Positions 1 to 9,479 of a DNA stretch of 64,000 nt are shown in pieces. The notes beneath the pieces are model-generated. The model saw nothing but the letters and a program-made list of their open reading frames with translations, made no database searches and was not told the origin of the DNA. The stretch comes from Bacteroides eggerthii (GTDB taxonomy: Bacteria > Bacteroidota > Bacteroidia > Bacteroidales > Bacteroidaceae). The stretch spans positions 62,001 through 126,000 of the forward strand of contig NZ_CP102258.1 in assembly GCF_025146565.1 (NCBI RefSeq), written 5' to 3'. A program made the translations under genes and the position numbers. Within the stretch, counting starts at the first letter, position 1; each line of letters opens with the position of its first letter.

Positions 1-1
1 A

Positions 2-874
2 AGGAAAGGAGAACGAATTTTTTATTCCAGTGGATATTATACATCTTTTGCAGATCCACATTCGATGACTTCTTATCGAAACACTCGGGCATCTAATACC
101 ATTTTAGTAAATGATTGCGGACAAGCTTTTGGGCATGAAGGATACGGATTTATCAAACGTTTTCTTGCCGGTAAAGAAATAACTTATGTTTGCGGTGATG
201 CCACTGCGGCTTATAAACCTACTACGGACAAACAGTTTCTAACGATGAATGCCGAAAACGGTATAAAAGAGACCCAAGCATATGGAGTAGGTGATTCAAA
301 ATTAAAACTTTTTGAACGGCATTTAGCCTTCATTCGCCCAAATCTAATAGTCATCTATGATGTATTAGAGTCAGAACAAGATTGTAATTGGACCTTTCTG
401 TTACATACCATGAAAGATCAGCAACCCACAATTGAGAAATCAGGCACTTTGCGTGTAGTTACTCCTCTAAATACCGCTTGTGTCAATGTTTTTGGTTCCT
501 CATTCATACAACCTTTTTGCACAAACCAGTTCTTTTCTCCAGCCATTGATTTTAAGAAAAAGTATAAAGAAGTTCCCAATCAATATCACATAAGTTATAA
601 AACAGCTAAAAAGTCTAAAAGAATGCGTTACCTTGCTATTTTGCAACTAGGAGAGAATGGGGATAAATTAACACCTATCCACCCTAATCATAAAGGAGAA
701 ATAAGATTAGGAGATATTACAATTTCTGCAGAAATGAGTCCAACTAAACCTGCAAAAATGAATATCAAAACGACAAAAACGTCCCTCGATGTTCAACCTA
801 CAAAAACAATACTGAAAGATACTACAAAAAAACAAATTTGTTACAATCAATATCCAGAACAGATGCATAGGTAA
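2..874 (+). CDS. Heparinase II/III family protein, 3' part (cut by window edge)
   Basis: Only the C-terminal part of the protein is present; the frame is open from base 2 and the true start lies before the window. The visible part opens with a Y-T-S-F-A-D-P-H stretch and then R-N-T-x-A-S-N-T-I-L-V-N, which resembles the beta-sandwich C-terminal domain of heparinase II/III family polysaccharide lyases, where a His and the RNT/NTI segment are conserved. It ends in a Lys/Thr-rich tail of about 50 residues. It would act on an uronic-acid-containing polysaccharide, probably in the periplasm, but the substrate cannot be read from this fragment. It is followed 64 bp later by a GH29 fucosidase and then a PL12 lyase on the same strand, so it is probably in the same polysaccharide-utilisation operon. 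Confidence 0.72.
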   Translation, partial: RKGERIFYSSGYYTSFADPHSMTSYRNTRASNTILVNDCGQAFGHEGYGFIKRFLAGKEITYVCGDATAAYKPTTDKQFLTMNAENGIKETQAYGVGDSKLKLFERHLAFIRPNLIVIYDVLESEQDCNWTFLLHTMKDQQPTIEKSGTLRVVTPLNTACVNVFGSSFIQPFCTNQFFSPAIDFKKKYKEVPNQYHISYKTAKKSKRMRYLAILQLGENGDKLTPIHPNHKGEIRLGDITISAEMSPTKPAKMNIKTTKTSLDVQPTKTILKDTTKKQICYNQYPEQMHR

Positions 875-938
875 ACTATTACGATATCTTTCCTGTAAAT
901 GTACAGTATTGTATAACCAATAAAACATAATAATCAAC

Positions 939-2393
939 ATGAAGAAAAAAATACTATTATTATTGACACTTACATTATTTCTGCAAAATGGTTTCACACA
1001 AACCGAAGAACATGACAGAAAAATGAAGTGGTGGCGCGAAGCACGTTTCGGAATGTTTATCCATTGGGGACCATATTCTATTTTAGGAGGAGTTTATAAT
1101 GACTATCTACAACGAGTAGGAGGTACAGAATGGATAATGAATCGATGCAAAATTCCTGTAAAAGAATATCAGGAAATAACCAAAACATTCAATCCAGTGA
1201 AATATGATGCTGAAGCGTGGGTAAAAATGGCGAAAGATGCCGGCATGAAATATTTAGTAATCACTGCCAAGCATCACGATGGTTTTGCCTTGTTTAAAAC
1301 TAAAGCCAGCAAATATAATATTGTAGATTTTACTCCATATGGTAAAGATGTGCTAGATGCTTTAGCAAAGGCGTGCCGTAAACACGATATGAAATTAGGT
1401 TTCTACTATTCACAAATACAGGATTGGAATAATCCGGGAGGAACTACCGGTCGAAGAACCATGGACCAAGGATGGCCCAATCCGAAAGCAAACGAAATAG
1501 ATGAGTATACCCAAGCACACAATGGTAGTTGGGATCCTTTACAACAAACGGCTACTCGCAAAGAATACTTCAACAATATAGCTATTCCCCAAATCAAAGA
1601 ATTGCTCACCAATTATGGAGACATTGCTATATTCTTTTGGGACACCCCTACAGGAATGACAGAAGAGTATGCAAAAAAAATAAATGATCTCTTTAAAGAT
1701 TATCCGCACATCATTACCAATGACCGCCTAATCAGAGGTAGCAAAAAATATACTGGTGATTATAAGACTCCTGAACAAATAATTCCCACCGTCAAGCAAC
1801 TTGACGGTACCGACTGGGAAACCAACATGACTTTAAATGACAGTTGGGGATACAAGAAACGAGGTTGTGTATGGAAAACATCGGAGACCCTGATTCTTAA
1901 CCTAGTAGATATAGTGTCTAAAGGGGGAAACTACCTACTAAATATTGCTCCGGACGGTGAGGGAGGAATTCCTGAAATAAATTACCACCGACTGAAAGAG
2001 ATAGGAAACTGGATGAAAAAATACGGAGAGTCAATTTATGAAACAGAACGTGTAAAGACATCTCAGCCGATGTGGGGACGCTGTACACAGAAAATCGTAG
2101 GAAACAAAACCTATGTTTACCTGCACGTAATTGATTGGCCGGAAGACCAACAGTTACTGTTCCGTCTGTATGAAAAGGCTATATCCGCCAAATTATTACA
2201 CAACGGACAAACTTTAAAGTTTAAAAACACCCATGATGGCATTTACATTGATCTTCCGAAATACGCTCCAGACAAGTATGTGTCGGTAATAAAGGTTGAA
2301 TTCGACAAGCAGCTTCCCCGATTTAAAATCAGGCCAATGAACCAAAGCAACTACGAAATAGTAGATGCCGATAAAGAATCCCAAAAGAAGTAA
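939..2393 (+). CDS. GH29 alpha-L-fucosidase, secreted
   Basis: The protein is 484 residues with an N-terminal signal peptide (MKKKILLLLTLTLF, cleavage near the Gln around residue 21). The body is a GH29 catalytic barrel: W-W-R-E-A-R-F-G-M-F-I-H-W-G near residues 31-44, K-H-H-D-G-F near 111-116, and I-F-F-W-D near 231-235, where the Asp is the likely retaining nucleophile. The family releases alpha-linked L-fucose from glycan ends. It lies 64 bp after a heparinase-like gene and 9-21 bp before a PL12 lyase gene on the same strand, which implies one operon. Fucose is not a normal part of heparan sulfate, so the pairing hints at a fucose-bearing uronic-acid glycan. The exact linkage is not predictable here. 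Confidence 0.9.
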   Translation: MKKKILLLLTLTLFLQNGFTQTEEHDRKMKWWREARFGMFIHWGPYSILGGVYNDYLQRVGGTEWIMNRCKIPVKEYQEITKTFNPVKYDAEAWVKMAKDAGMKYLVITAKHHDGFALFKTKASKYNIVDFTPYGKDVLDALAKACRKHDMKLGFYYSQIQDWNNPGGTTGRRTMDQGWPNPKANEIDEYTQAHNGSWDPLQQTATRKEYFNNIAIPQIKELLTNYGDIAIFFWDTPTGMTEEYAKKINDLFKDYPHIITNDRLIRGSKKYTGDYKTPEQIIPTVKQLDGTDWETNMTLNDSWGYKKRGCVWKTSETLILNLVDIVSKGGNYLLNIAPDGEGGIPEINYHRLKEIGNWMKKYGESIYETERVKTSQPMWGRCTQKIVGNKTYVYLHVIDWPEDQQLLFRLYEKAISAKLLHNGQTLKFKNTHDGIYIDLPKYAPDKYVSVIKVEFDKQLPRFKIRPMNQSNYEIVDADKESQKK

Positions 2394-2414
2394 ATTGGAA
2401 CAATGCAACAGATT

Positions 2415-4400
2415 ATGAAGAGTACAATCATTCTATTCGTTAGTTTTTTATATTGCGCGATTGTGCAAGCTCAAATACTTAATAAAGAGGTTTTCAACTT
2501 GCTTAACCTGAATTATCCCGGTTTGGAGCAGGTAAAGAGGGCTTATTATGAAGACAAATTGGAAACAGCCGCTAATGAGTTGCTGAAGTACTACCGCAAG
2601 CGGACACACGTAGTCAATCCTTTCCTTGATTTAGCAAATGTCACCATCACCCCGATCGAACAAGGATGGGCGGATGACGCCATGCAGCATACTTTCTTCG
2701 TTCATAAAGGTTATCAACCGTCGTATAATTACGGAAAAGACATCGACTGGCAATACTGGCCGGTGAGAGACAACGAACTGCGCTGGCAACTTCATCGGCA
2801 TAAATGGTTCACCCCTATGGGAAAAGCCTATTGGCTGACGAAGGACGAGAAGTATGCCAAGGAATGGGTCTATCAGTATCTTGACTGGATAAAGAAAAAT
2901 CCTCTGCAACAGATTGACCCCGTACTTTACGAAGTTTATGACATAGACGGTGTGAAAGGTCCAGCAGAAAACGTGCGCTTCGCATGGCGCCCATTGGAAA
3001 CGAGCGGCCGTTTACAAGACCAAATGAATCAGTTTACTCTTTTTCTGCATTCTCAGGCGTTTACCCCTGCGTTCCTTACAGACTTTTTGGTAAATTATTC
3101 CAAACATGCCCACCACACCATAGCCAACTACTCACAACAAGGCAACCACCTTCTGTTTGAGGCCGAATATGTACTTTGTGCAGGGATTTTCTTTCCTGAG
3201 TTTATCGAAGCTCCCAACTGGCGCAAAAGCGGTATTGACATACTAAACCGCGAGATAAAGAAACAAGTGTACGATGATGGCGGACAGTATGAACTGGATT
3301 TAGGCTACCATGGAGGCTGCATCGGCATTTTCAGCAATGCGCTCAACATGGCTAAAGTGAATGGCTATGGTAAAGAGTTTCCCGATTCTTATGCCAACAC
3401 CATAAAAAAAATGATGATGTTCTCAATAAACACCTATTTCCCCGACTATACTTTTCCTTGTTTCAGCGATGCCAAACGCGCAAAACCGTTCAGCCTTGTG
3501 CGCAACTATCAGCGTTGGTCAGAACTCTTCCCCGAGGATGAGCAACTGCGTTATTTTGCCACACAAGGCAAGAAAGGCAAACAACCCACTTGGCTCTGCC
3601 ATGCTTCCGCCAACTCCGGTTTTTTCACTTTCCGCAATGGTTGGGGACAAGATGCCACCGTAATGATATTGAAAGCAGGTCCTAAAGCTGAATGGCATTG
3701 TCAACCGGACAACGGTACCTTCGAACTATGGTTCAACGGCAAAAACCTCTTTCCAGACTCAGGCGCGTTCATCTATGGTGGTGATGAAGAAGTGTGGAAA
3801 CAACGCAACTGGTTTCGTCAGACAGCAGTGCACAACACGCTAACGCTTGACAACAAAAACATTGAAACCACCCAGTCCGTCACCAAGTTATGGAAGACAC
3901 TGCCCGATGCCCAAGTACTTGTAACCGAAAATTCAAGTTATAAGGACCTGACACACCGCCGTTCCGTATTTTTTGTAGACAACAGCTATTTTGTCATCGT
4001 AGACGAAGCCATTGGAAATGCTCTCGGCATTGTGAACCTTCACTATCAACTCTGCGATGGTAAAGTAGAACTTGACAAGTCTAAAGGGCTACTCTGCACA
4101 CGCTACCCGGGCAATAGCAATGTAGTACTCCGTTGCTTTGGCCCAGACAACTTACAGATAGAGGAAGAAGAAGGCTGGTACTCCATTGCCTACCGCCAGC
4201 GCACAAAACGGCCAGCAGTGACATTCAATGCAGAAAAGAGCACCGGTGAAACCATCCGCTATGTCACTGTTATTTATCCGCAGGAGCAGGTGAAGAAGTC
4301 TATGAAAATATCGGCATCCATCAAGAATGCAACTACAGATAGAATGAAAGTAGAAGTAAACGTAAACGGTCGGAAGCGTACACTCAGTTATGAGTTGTAG
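2415..4400 (+). CDS. Heparin/heparan-sulfate lyase-like protein, PL12 (HepC-like)
   Basis: Heparinase II/III family enzyme of about 661 residues with a signal peptide (MKSTIILFVSFLYCAIVQAQ). I prefer this ATG to the one at 2403 because it places the charged residues directly before the hydrophobic core. Residues about 25-350 form the alpha-toroid (D-I-D-W-Q-Y-W-P-V, N-E-L-R-W-Q-L-H-R-H-K-W, S-Q-Q-G-N-H-L-L-F-E, Y-E-L-D-L-G-Y-H). Residues about 380-661 form the beta-sandwich (W-H-C-Q-P-D-N-G-T-F, N-L-F-P-D-S-G, V-H-N-T-L-T-L-D-N). These blocks closely recall Bacteroides HepC (PL12). The expected reaction is beta-elimination of uronic-acid-containing glycosaminoglycan in the periplasm. It is the last gene of the + strand block and is followed by a strong bidirectional terminator. 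Confidence 0.88.
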   Translation: MKSTIILFVSFLYCAIVQAQILNKEVFNLLNLNYPGLEQVKRAYYEDKLETAANELLKYYRKRTHVVNPFLDLANVTITPIEQGWADDAMQHTFFVHKGYQPSYNYGKDIDWQYWPVRDNELRWQLHRHKWFTPMGKAYWLTKDEKYAKEWVYQYLDWIKKNPLQQIDPVLYEVYDIDGVKGPAENVRFAWRPLETSGRLQDQMNQFTLFLHSQAFTPAFLTDFLVNYSKHAHHTIANYSQQGNHLLFEAEYVLCAGIFFPEFIEAPNWRKSGIDILNREIKKQVYDDGGQYELDLGYHGGCIGIFSNALNMAKVNGYGKEFPDSYANTIKKMMMFSINTYFPDYTFPCFSDAKRAKPFSLVRNYQRWSELFPEDEQLRYFATQGKKGKQPTWLCHASANSGFFTFRNGWGQDATVMILKAGPKAEWHCQPDNGTFELWFNGKNLFPDSGAFIYGGDEEVWKQRNWFRQTAVHNTLTLDNKNIETTQSVTKLWKTLPDAQVLVTENSSYKDLTHRRSVFFVDNSYFVIVDEAIGNALGIVNLHYQLCDGKVELDKSKGLLCTRYPGNSNVVLRCFGPDNLQIEEEEGWYSIAYRQRTKRPAVTFNAEKSTGETIRYVTVIYPQEQVKKSMKISASIKNATTDRMKVEVNVNGRKRTLSYEL

Positions 4401-4434
4401 CCTGTCCGTACATATTATTATAATCTGTTCAAAT

Positions 4435-4490
4435 GAAATCCCTTGATTTACTTTTCCGTATGCAAACGGAAAGTTAAATCAAGGGATTTC
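4435..4490. terminator. Bidirectional terminator between convergent genes
   Basis: A 25-nt left arm (4435-4459) and 25-nt right arm (4466-4490) pair almost perfectly around a 6-nt loop, with one local mismatch. A T-rich stretch follows on the + side. It sits between the stop of the PL12 gene and the stop of nrnA, so it can end transcription from both directions. Confidence 0.8.
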
Positions 4491-4531
4491 AATCTTTTCA
4501 CTTAAGGATATCTCCGTTTCAACTGTCGCTT

Positions 4532-5569
4532 TCAGCCTTTGGCGTTAAGCAGCGGTTTGAACTTCTCCAAGGCAAGTTCCAATACTTTTTTAGCCTCCCC
4601 CAGCGTTCCATAAAATTCCCCGCCGGAAGCGTTCAAGTGTCCACCGCCGTTAAAGAATTCAGCTGCCAACCGGTTGCAAGGGAAACTTCCAACCGAACGC
4701 AAGGATACCTTTATCATAGGTTTCTCCGTATCTTCACGCAAGAAACAAGAGAAAACGACGTTCTTGATGCTCAATGGAATGTTCACAAACCCCTCACTGT
4801 CTCCGCGAATATAATTGAAATGACTCTGTTCTTTCTTTGTCAGCGTAATCAAAGCTGCACGATGGTCCGGATACACCTTCATCTGCGACAGCACATGTCC
4901 CATGAGACGCAAGCGGCTCTCGGAATAAGTATTATATACCTTCCGGTAAATATCATCCTTATCAATGCCTTTTGACAATAACTCACTGATTATAAAGTAT
5001 ATTTCACGATTATTGGAGTTGTAGGTGAAACCACCCGTATCGGTCATCATACCGGTATAGATACACTCCGCCCCCGACTTCGTGATATCATCGAAATATC
5101 CCATACGGCAAATCAAACGGAAAACAAGCTCCGAAGTGGAAGATATTTCGGGATGGGAAATGATAATTCTGCAGAAGTCTTCCGGGTTCAAATGATGATC
5201 GATCAGAATCTTGCGCGCCGGAGACGCCAATACGGCCTCAGCCATAGCATCAATACGGCTGATAGCATTGAAATCCAGACAACATATCACGTCCGCTTCC
5301 GCTATCAACTTATCGGCAAACTCTTTATAACGATCATACAAAAGTATGTCTTTACTACCGGGCATCCAACGCAAGAAATCAGGGAAAGCATTGGGGACAA
5401 TGATGTTCACATCCTTGTCCTGCGTATTGAGGAAATGCCATAATCCCAAAGAGGAACCGATTGCATCTCCATCGGGGCCCACATGAGCAACAATTACAAT
5501 TTTATCCGCACGCTCCATCCACTTGGCAAAGTGGTCTATCTTAGATTGCTCTATTACTTTTGTCAACAT
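4532..5569 (-). CDS. nrnA: DHH/DHHA1 phosphoesterase, NrnA-type oligoribonuclease / pAp phosphatase
   Basis: 345 residues, normal for NrnA. Motif I is H-V-G-P-D-G-D-A-I-G-S-S at about residues 29-40, an Asp motif lies in C-L-D-F around 97-100, and the signature D-H-H is at 124-126. The C-terminal DHHA1 part ends in G-G-G-H-L-N-A-S-G-G, which binds the substrate end. The family degrades 2-5-nt RNA oligomers and dephosphorylates 3'-phosphoadenosine 5'-phosphate in the cytoplasm using Mn2+. It follows comEC by 101 bp and has a -7 motif of its own at 5647-5654, so it may be transcribed both from the operon and alone. It converges on the upstream lyase gene across a shared terminator. Confidence 0.88.
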   Translation of the reverse strand: MLTKVIEQSKIDHFAKWMERADKIVIVAHVGPDGDAIGSSLGLWHFLNTQDKDVNIIVPNAFPDFLRWMPGSKDILLYDRYKEFADKLIAEADVICCLDFNAISRIDAMAEAVLASPARKILIDHHLNPEDFCRIIISHPEISSTSELVFRLICRMGYFDDITKSGAECIYTGMMTDTGGFTYNSNNREIYFIISELLSKGIDKDDIYRKVYNTYSESRLRLMGHVLSQMKVYPDHRAALITLTKKEQSHFNYIRGDSEGFVNIPLSIKNVVFSCFLREDTEKPMIKVSLRSVGSFPCNRLAAEFFNGGGHLNASGGEFYGTLGEAKKVLELALEKFKPLLNAKG

Positions 5570-5646
5570 ATAGTTTATCTGCTACTTTACGATTTTACGT
5601 TCAGAACAAACGGAAAAGTTCCGATTATCCATAACAATTGGAAAGG

Positions 5647-5654
5647 CAAAAGTA
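5647..5654 (-). promoter_or_regulatory. -7 promoter motif for nrnA
   Basis: On the minus strand this reads TACTTTTG, a match to the Bacteroides -7 consensus TAnnTTTG, about 78 bp before the nrnA start. No clear -33 TTTG is visible at the right distance. Confidence 0.4.
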
Positions 5655-5670
5655 CGAAAAAGTTTATGAT

Positions 5671-7770
5671 TTATAATAATATGCGGACAGAACCTTTTTC
5701 CGAAAGAAGAAGATAAGGAATTCCCAAACTGATGCAATCATCAATCAGCCTGTTCCGATAATAACCGGAAAGAGATGAATCGGCCACTACCGTACCCACG
5801 TCAAATAAAGAAACAAACTCTCTTATGCTTCCTTTATATCCTTGGGACACATGCAGATAGTCAATGGTGACTGTTGCACCGGACACTTTATTGCGCCAAC
5901 GGTCATCGCACAGCAAACAGATGCGTTTTCCGGCATAAAAGACTATCCGGTTACGAACGGAAATATCCGGAGCCGAATAATCCCCTGCAATAACGGCAGG
6001 GCACTCCAGATGCAGGCGATTCCAATAGGGAGAAAGTGCACGCTGCAAATAGGACGTATCGGACAAGCTGTCGGCGCAGACCAGCCATGAACGGGAATTA
6101 TCCGCCAGGCAATGTACGGAAGGACATCCGCGGACATTATAAAAAACAATACTGCGTCGGGGAGCATCCGCTACGAATGAATACGAATGATAAGCAGCGC
6201 CAAGCAGCAAGCCTGACAAAGCAATGTAAACATTCAGCGCCGTACGCCTTGCCCAAACGCGGCAGACCAGCAACAGGCAAAAATAAAACAGAACGACGTC
6301 CCACATATCAACCCAAACATGATCAATAGAAGCCCAAGGGAGTTGCTCGATCCAACGGAGCGACAGATTCTGCACCCGAACCAATCCTTCCACCATATCC
6401 GCAACAACTTGTTGCAAACCGGGAAAAGGAGTCAGTACAAGCAGTACGACAGCTGCATATACAATCAATGACACCAACGGGATCACCCAAAGGTTAGTCA
6501 AAAGAAAATGAGTAGAGAATCGAGAGAAATAGAACATAACCAAAGGCGCCGTCCCTACCTGAGCAGCAACAGAAACAGTTGCCAGCCCCCATATTTTCCG
6601 TAGAACCGTATTCTTGACCGACACCAATCCGTACAGTCCGGGTTGCAGAAGCAAGATTGCCGCAACAGCCGAAAAAGACAGTTGAAAACCTACATCAAAC
6701 AACCATACGGGCTTGAACAACAACATCAGAAAAGCCGTAGCCCCCAATGTGTTCAAAGCCATCTTGCCGCAAGCTGAAAAAAGAGTGGAGAGCAACCAAA
6801 ACGAACACATGATAACGGCACGTATCACAGAAGGAGACAACCCCGTAAGGAAGGCAAATCCCCATAAGAATACGATTACCATTAACAGCAGAAGTGGTTT
6901 CAAGCCCCGCCATCTGTTCCACAATGGAGAAAGGAAAAACAGCAGCAAGGCGGAAATGAAGCCAATATGCAGTCCGGAAAGCGCCAGTACATGACTGGCT
7001 CCGGCAACCGAGTAGGTTTCAATTATATGCTCACTCAATTCCTCCTTATCGCCCACTGTCAGTGCAGAAAGTACGGCCAGTTCATCTCCTTGCAAACCCA
7101 TATCCCGATATAAACCGGCTACCATGTCCCGACAGTCCAAAGCCTGTTGACGAAAAGTAGAAGAGCTGTCACAACCAATCACCCGCCATCGCCCGGCATG
7201 CACATAAGCAGTTCCGCACACTCCCTTCCGAAGCAAATAGCGGGCATAATCAAACTCATCCGGATTTCCATTGCTTACCGGTGCAGACAAACGAGTACGT
7301 ACCAGCAGCTCGTCCCCTCTCTTCAGGGAATCCGCCGCCGAATCTTTAGGAAAATAGAATAAGAAGACCTTTTCAGAAGAAGTGTGCAAAAGTGTATCGT
7401 CCCGCACTTCTCCTTTCAAGACTGCACGAAACAAAATGCTGTTTGCCTTGATTTCAGGCTTCGCAGCAAGAGAAACCTGATAGACGGAAAGGGTTTCCGT
7501 ATCCGGAAACTGGTATTCAGCCTGTTTTAACTGCAAGCTGACTAAAGCCCCTCCCAAGACAAAAAGAGAAAAGAACACGACAACTCCATAAAACCGGCAA
7601 AGGACATAATACCTCCGGCTAAGGATATACGCCCCTATCAACAATAAAGCTCCTGCCACCCACAAGCCGACAGGTAATATATAAGGATATTTGTCCCCAT
7701 ATACTATTCCACCCGCCAACGGCATCAGGAGTCGCAGGAAAGGATGCCGCTGTAAGCTGTCTGTTATCAA
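5671..7770 (-). CDS. comEC: ComEC/Rec2-type DNA-uptake channel protein
   Basis: 699-residue polytopic membrane protein. The first ~200 residues hold several membrane segments and a DUF4131-type soluble domain. Residues about 235-500 are the competence domain with the family signature A-L-S-G-L-H-I-G and a dense series of hydrophobic helices. The C-terminal ~170 residues are soluble but do not show the zinc-binding H-x-H-x-D-H of the beta-lactamase-like domain of full ComEC, so the nuclease-like part is degenerate or absent. The family forms the inner-membrane channel for single-stranded DNA during transformation; its role in Bacteroides is not established. It starts 6 bp after rpe on the same strand. 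Confidence 0.85.
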   Translation of the reverse strand: MITDSLQRHPFLRLLMPLAGGIVYGDKYPYILPVGLWVAGALLLIGAYILSRRYYVLCRFYGVVVFFSLFVLGGALVSLQLKQAEYQFPDTETLSVYQVSLAAKPEIKANSILFRAVLKGEVRDDTLLHTSSEKVFLFYFPKDSAADSLKRGDELLVRTRLSAPVSNGNPDEFDYARYLLRKGVCGTAYVHAGRWRVIGCDSSSTFRQQALDCRDMVAGLYRDMGLQGDELAVLSALTVGDKEELSEHIIETYSVAGASHVLALSGLHIGFISALLLFFLSPLWNRWRGLKPLLLLMVIVFLWGFAFLTGLSPSVIRAVIMCSFWLLSTLFSACGKMALNTLGATAFLMLLFKPVWLFDVGFQLSFSAVAAILLLQPGLYGLVSVKNTVLRKIWGLATVSVAAQVGTAPLVMFYFSRFSTHFLLTNLWVIPLVSLIVYAAVVLLVLTPFPGLQQVVADMVEGLVRVQNLSLRWIEQLPWASIDHVWVDMWDVVLFYFCLLLVCRVWARRTALNVYIALSGLLLGAAYHSYSFVADAPRRSIVFYNVRGCPSVHCLADNSRSWLVCADSLSDTSYLQRALSPYWNRLHLECPAVIAGDYSAPDISVRNRIVFYAGKRICLLCDDRWRNKVSGATVTIDYLHVSQGYKGSIREFVSLFDVGTVVADSSLSGYYRNRLIDDCISLGIPYLLLSEKGSVRILL

Positions 7771-7776
7771 TAAATA

Positions 7777-8427
7777 TTACAGATTTCTCAAAGCATGGAT
7801 CGCTTCTACCGGGTCGGGAGCAGAGAAAATTGCATTACCGGCCACCAAAACATCAGCTCCGGCCGCTACCAGACGGGCGCCGGTCTCCAAGTTTACACCT
7901 CCGTCAACCTCTATCAGAGCTTCCGAACCGGTCACCGTTATCAATTCACGCAATTCACGTACCTTATCAATGGTATGCTCAATAAACTTCTGACCGCCAA
8001 ATCCCGGATTCACACTCATCACCAACACCATATAGACATCATTTATGATATCTCTTAACATAGCCACCGGAGTAGCCGGGTTGATAGTAACCGCAGGCAA
8101 CATTCCCGCTTCACGAATCTGCTGCACCACCCGGTGAAGATGCGGGCAGGCCTCATAGTGTACATTCATTATACGCGCACCCAAAGCCTTTACTTCAGGA
8201 ATGAACTTCTCCGGCTGTACTATCATCAGATGTACATCCAACGGCTTTTCCGCCAGCTTTGCCACATATTTCAGCACAGGGAAGCCGAAAGATATGTTGG
8301 GCACAAACACACCGTCCATAATGTCGATGTGCACCCAGCCGGCTTCACTACCGTTAATCATTTCAATATCATTTGCCAAATATGCAAAGTTGGCAGACAG
8401 TATGGAAGGCGATATTATAGGTTTCAT
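7777..8427 (-). CDS. rpe: Ribulose-phosphate 3-epimerase
   Basis: 216-residue TIM barrel of normal length, starting M-K-P-I-I-S-P-S-I-L-S-A-N-F. It has the metal and catalytic motifs H-I-D-I-M-D-G-V-F-V-P-N, D-V-H-L-M-I, M-S-V-N-P-G-F-G-G-Q-K-F and E-V-D-G-G-V. It interconverts D-ribulose 5-phosphate and D-xylulose 5-phosphate in the non-oxidative pentose phosphate pathway. It lies between fmt (70 bp gap) and comEC (6 bp gap), and a -7 motif in the 70 bp gap suggests an internal promoter. Confidence 0.96.
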   Translation of the reverse strand: MKPIISPSILSANFAYLANDIEMINGSEAGWVHIDIMDGVFVPNISFGFPVLKYVAKLAEKPLDVHLMIVQPEKFIPEVKALGARIMNVHYEACPHLHRVVQQIREAGMLPAVTINPATPVAMLRDIINDVYMVLVMSVNPGFGGQKFIEHTIDKVRELRELITVTGSEALIEVDGGVNLETGARLVAAGADVLVAGNAIFSAPDPVEAIHALRNL

Positions 8428-8466
8428 AACAGTTATACTCTATCAGGTTACATGAATTACAACAAA

Positions 8467-8474
8467 CAAATATA
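8467..8474 (-). promoter_or_regulatory. -7 promoter motif for rpe
   Basis: The minus strand reads TATATTTG (TAnnTTTG) about 40 bp before rpe, in the only sizeable gap of this operon before comEC-nrnA. No good -33 partner is visible. Confidence 0.4.
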
Positions 8475-8497
8475 GCGAAAAGATTTCAGATAAGTAA

Positions 8498-9472
8498 TTA
8501 ACGCACCTTGTAATCTTCGGTCAATTTAAAGCCACGCAACAGTTCGTCGGTTTTCAGCCGTTTCTTGCCGGGAAGCTGCAATGCACGCACACTAATCCAG
8601 CCGTCCGTACCGGATATGCGGATGTATGTCTTACCGTCGGTCTGCAAAGTTCCCGGAGAAAACCGATGCGGCTGTTCCATTTTCTCCGTCTCAAAGATTT
8701 TCAGTACCACCACCGTTCCGTCCGGTTGCACCAGTTCCGTCCATGCAGCCGGGTAAGGAGACAAACCGCGGATAAAATCATAAATCCGTTTGACAGGCAT
8801 GTTCCAATCAATACGGCAAGTGTCCTTGAATATTTTGGGAGCCGGACGCAACTCGCCCACTACCGCCATTTCCTCCTGCGGAACAGGTTTCACCTTACCG
8901 GCAATAATGGCATCCACCGTCTCCACAACCAAACGACCGCCAAGCATCATCAACTTATCATGCACAATACCCACATTGTCCGTATCGGCAATCGGCACGC
9001 GCACCTGCTGAATGACCTCGCCCGTATCTATTTCATGCTTCAAGAAAAAAGTAGTGATACCCGTTTCCGTATCACCATTGATCACCGCCCAATTGATAGG
9101 TGCAGCCCCCCGGTACTGCGGCAACAACGAAGCATGCAAATTGAAAGTCCCCAGCCGCGGCATATTCCATACCACCTCCGGCAACATCCTGAAAGCGACC
9201 ACAATCTGCAAATCCGCATTCAAGGCACGCAAAGCCTCAACAAAGGTTTCATCCTTCAGTTTCTCCGGCTGGAGAAGCGGCAGGCCATGCTCCAGTGCAT
9301 ATTGTTTCACCGGGGAAAATTGTACCTTATGCCCACGTCCTGCCGGTTTGTCGGGCATGGTAATCACTCCTGCTATATTATATCCTCCTTCTACGAGACA
9401 ACGCAAAGGTTCCACCGCAAACTCAGGAGTACCCATATATACAATCCGCAAATCTTCTTTTCTCATAACCAT
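8498..9472 (-). CDS. fmt: Methionyl-tRNA formyltransferase
   Basis: 324 residues, the usual Fmt length. The N-terminal formyltransferase domain has Y-M-G-T-P-E-F-A-V, then H-A-S-L-L-P-Q-Y-R-G-A-A-P-I-N-W, which carries the catalytic His and the folate-binding SLLP loop, and G-D-T-E-T-G-I-T-T-F. A C-terminal OB-like domain for tRNA binding follows from about residue 210. It formylates initiator Met-tRNA with 10-formyl-THF. A second in-frame ATG at 9466 could equally be the start (M-R-K-E-D). It is 7 bp after the ClC gene in the same operon. Confidence 0.96.
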   Translation of the reverse strand: MVMRKEDLRIVYMGTPEFAVEPLRCLVEGGYNIAGVITMPDKPAGRGHKVQFSPVKQYALEHGLPLLQPEKLKDETFVEALRALNADLQIVVAFRMLPEVVWNMPRLGTFNLHASLLPQYRGAAPINWAVINGDTETGITTFFLKHEIDTGEVIQQVRVPIADTDNVGIVHDKLMMLGGRLVVETVDAIIAGKVKPVPQEEMAVVGELRPAPKIFKDTCRIDWNMPVKRIYDFIRGLSPYPAAWTELVQPDGTVVVLKIFETEKMEQPHRFSPGTLQTDGKTYIRISGTDGWISVRALQLPGKKRLKTDELLRGFKLTEDYKVR

Positions 9473-9479
9473 CTCTTTA

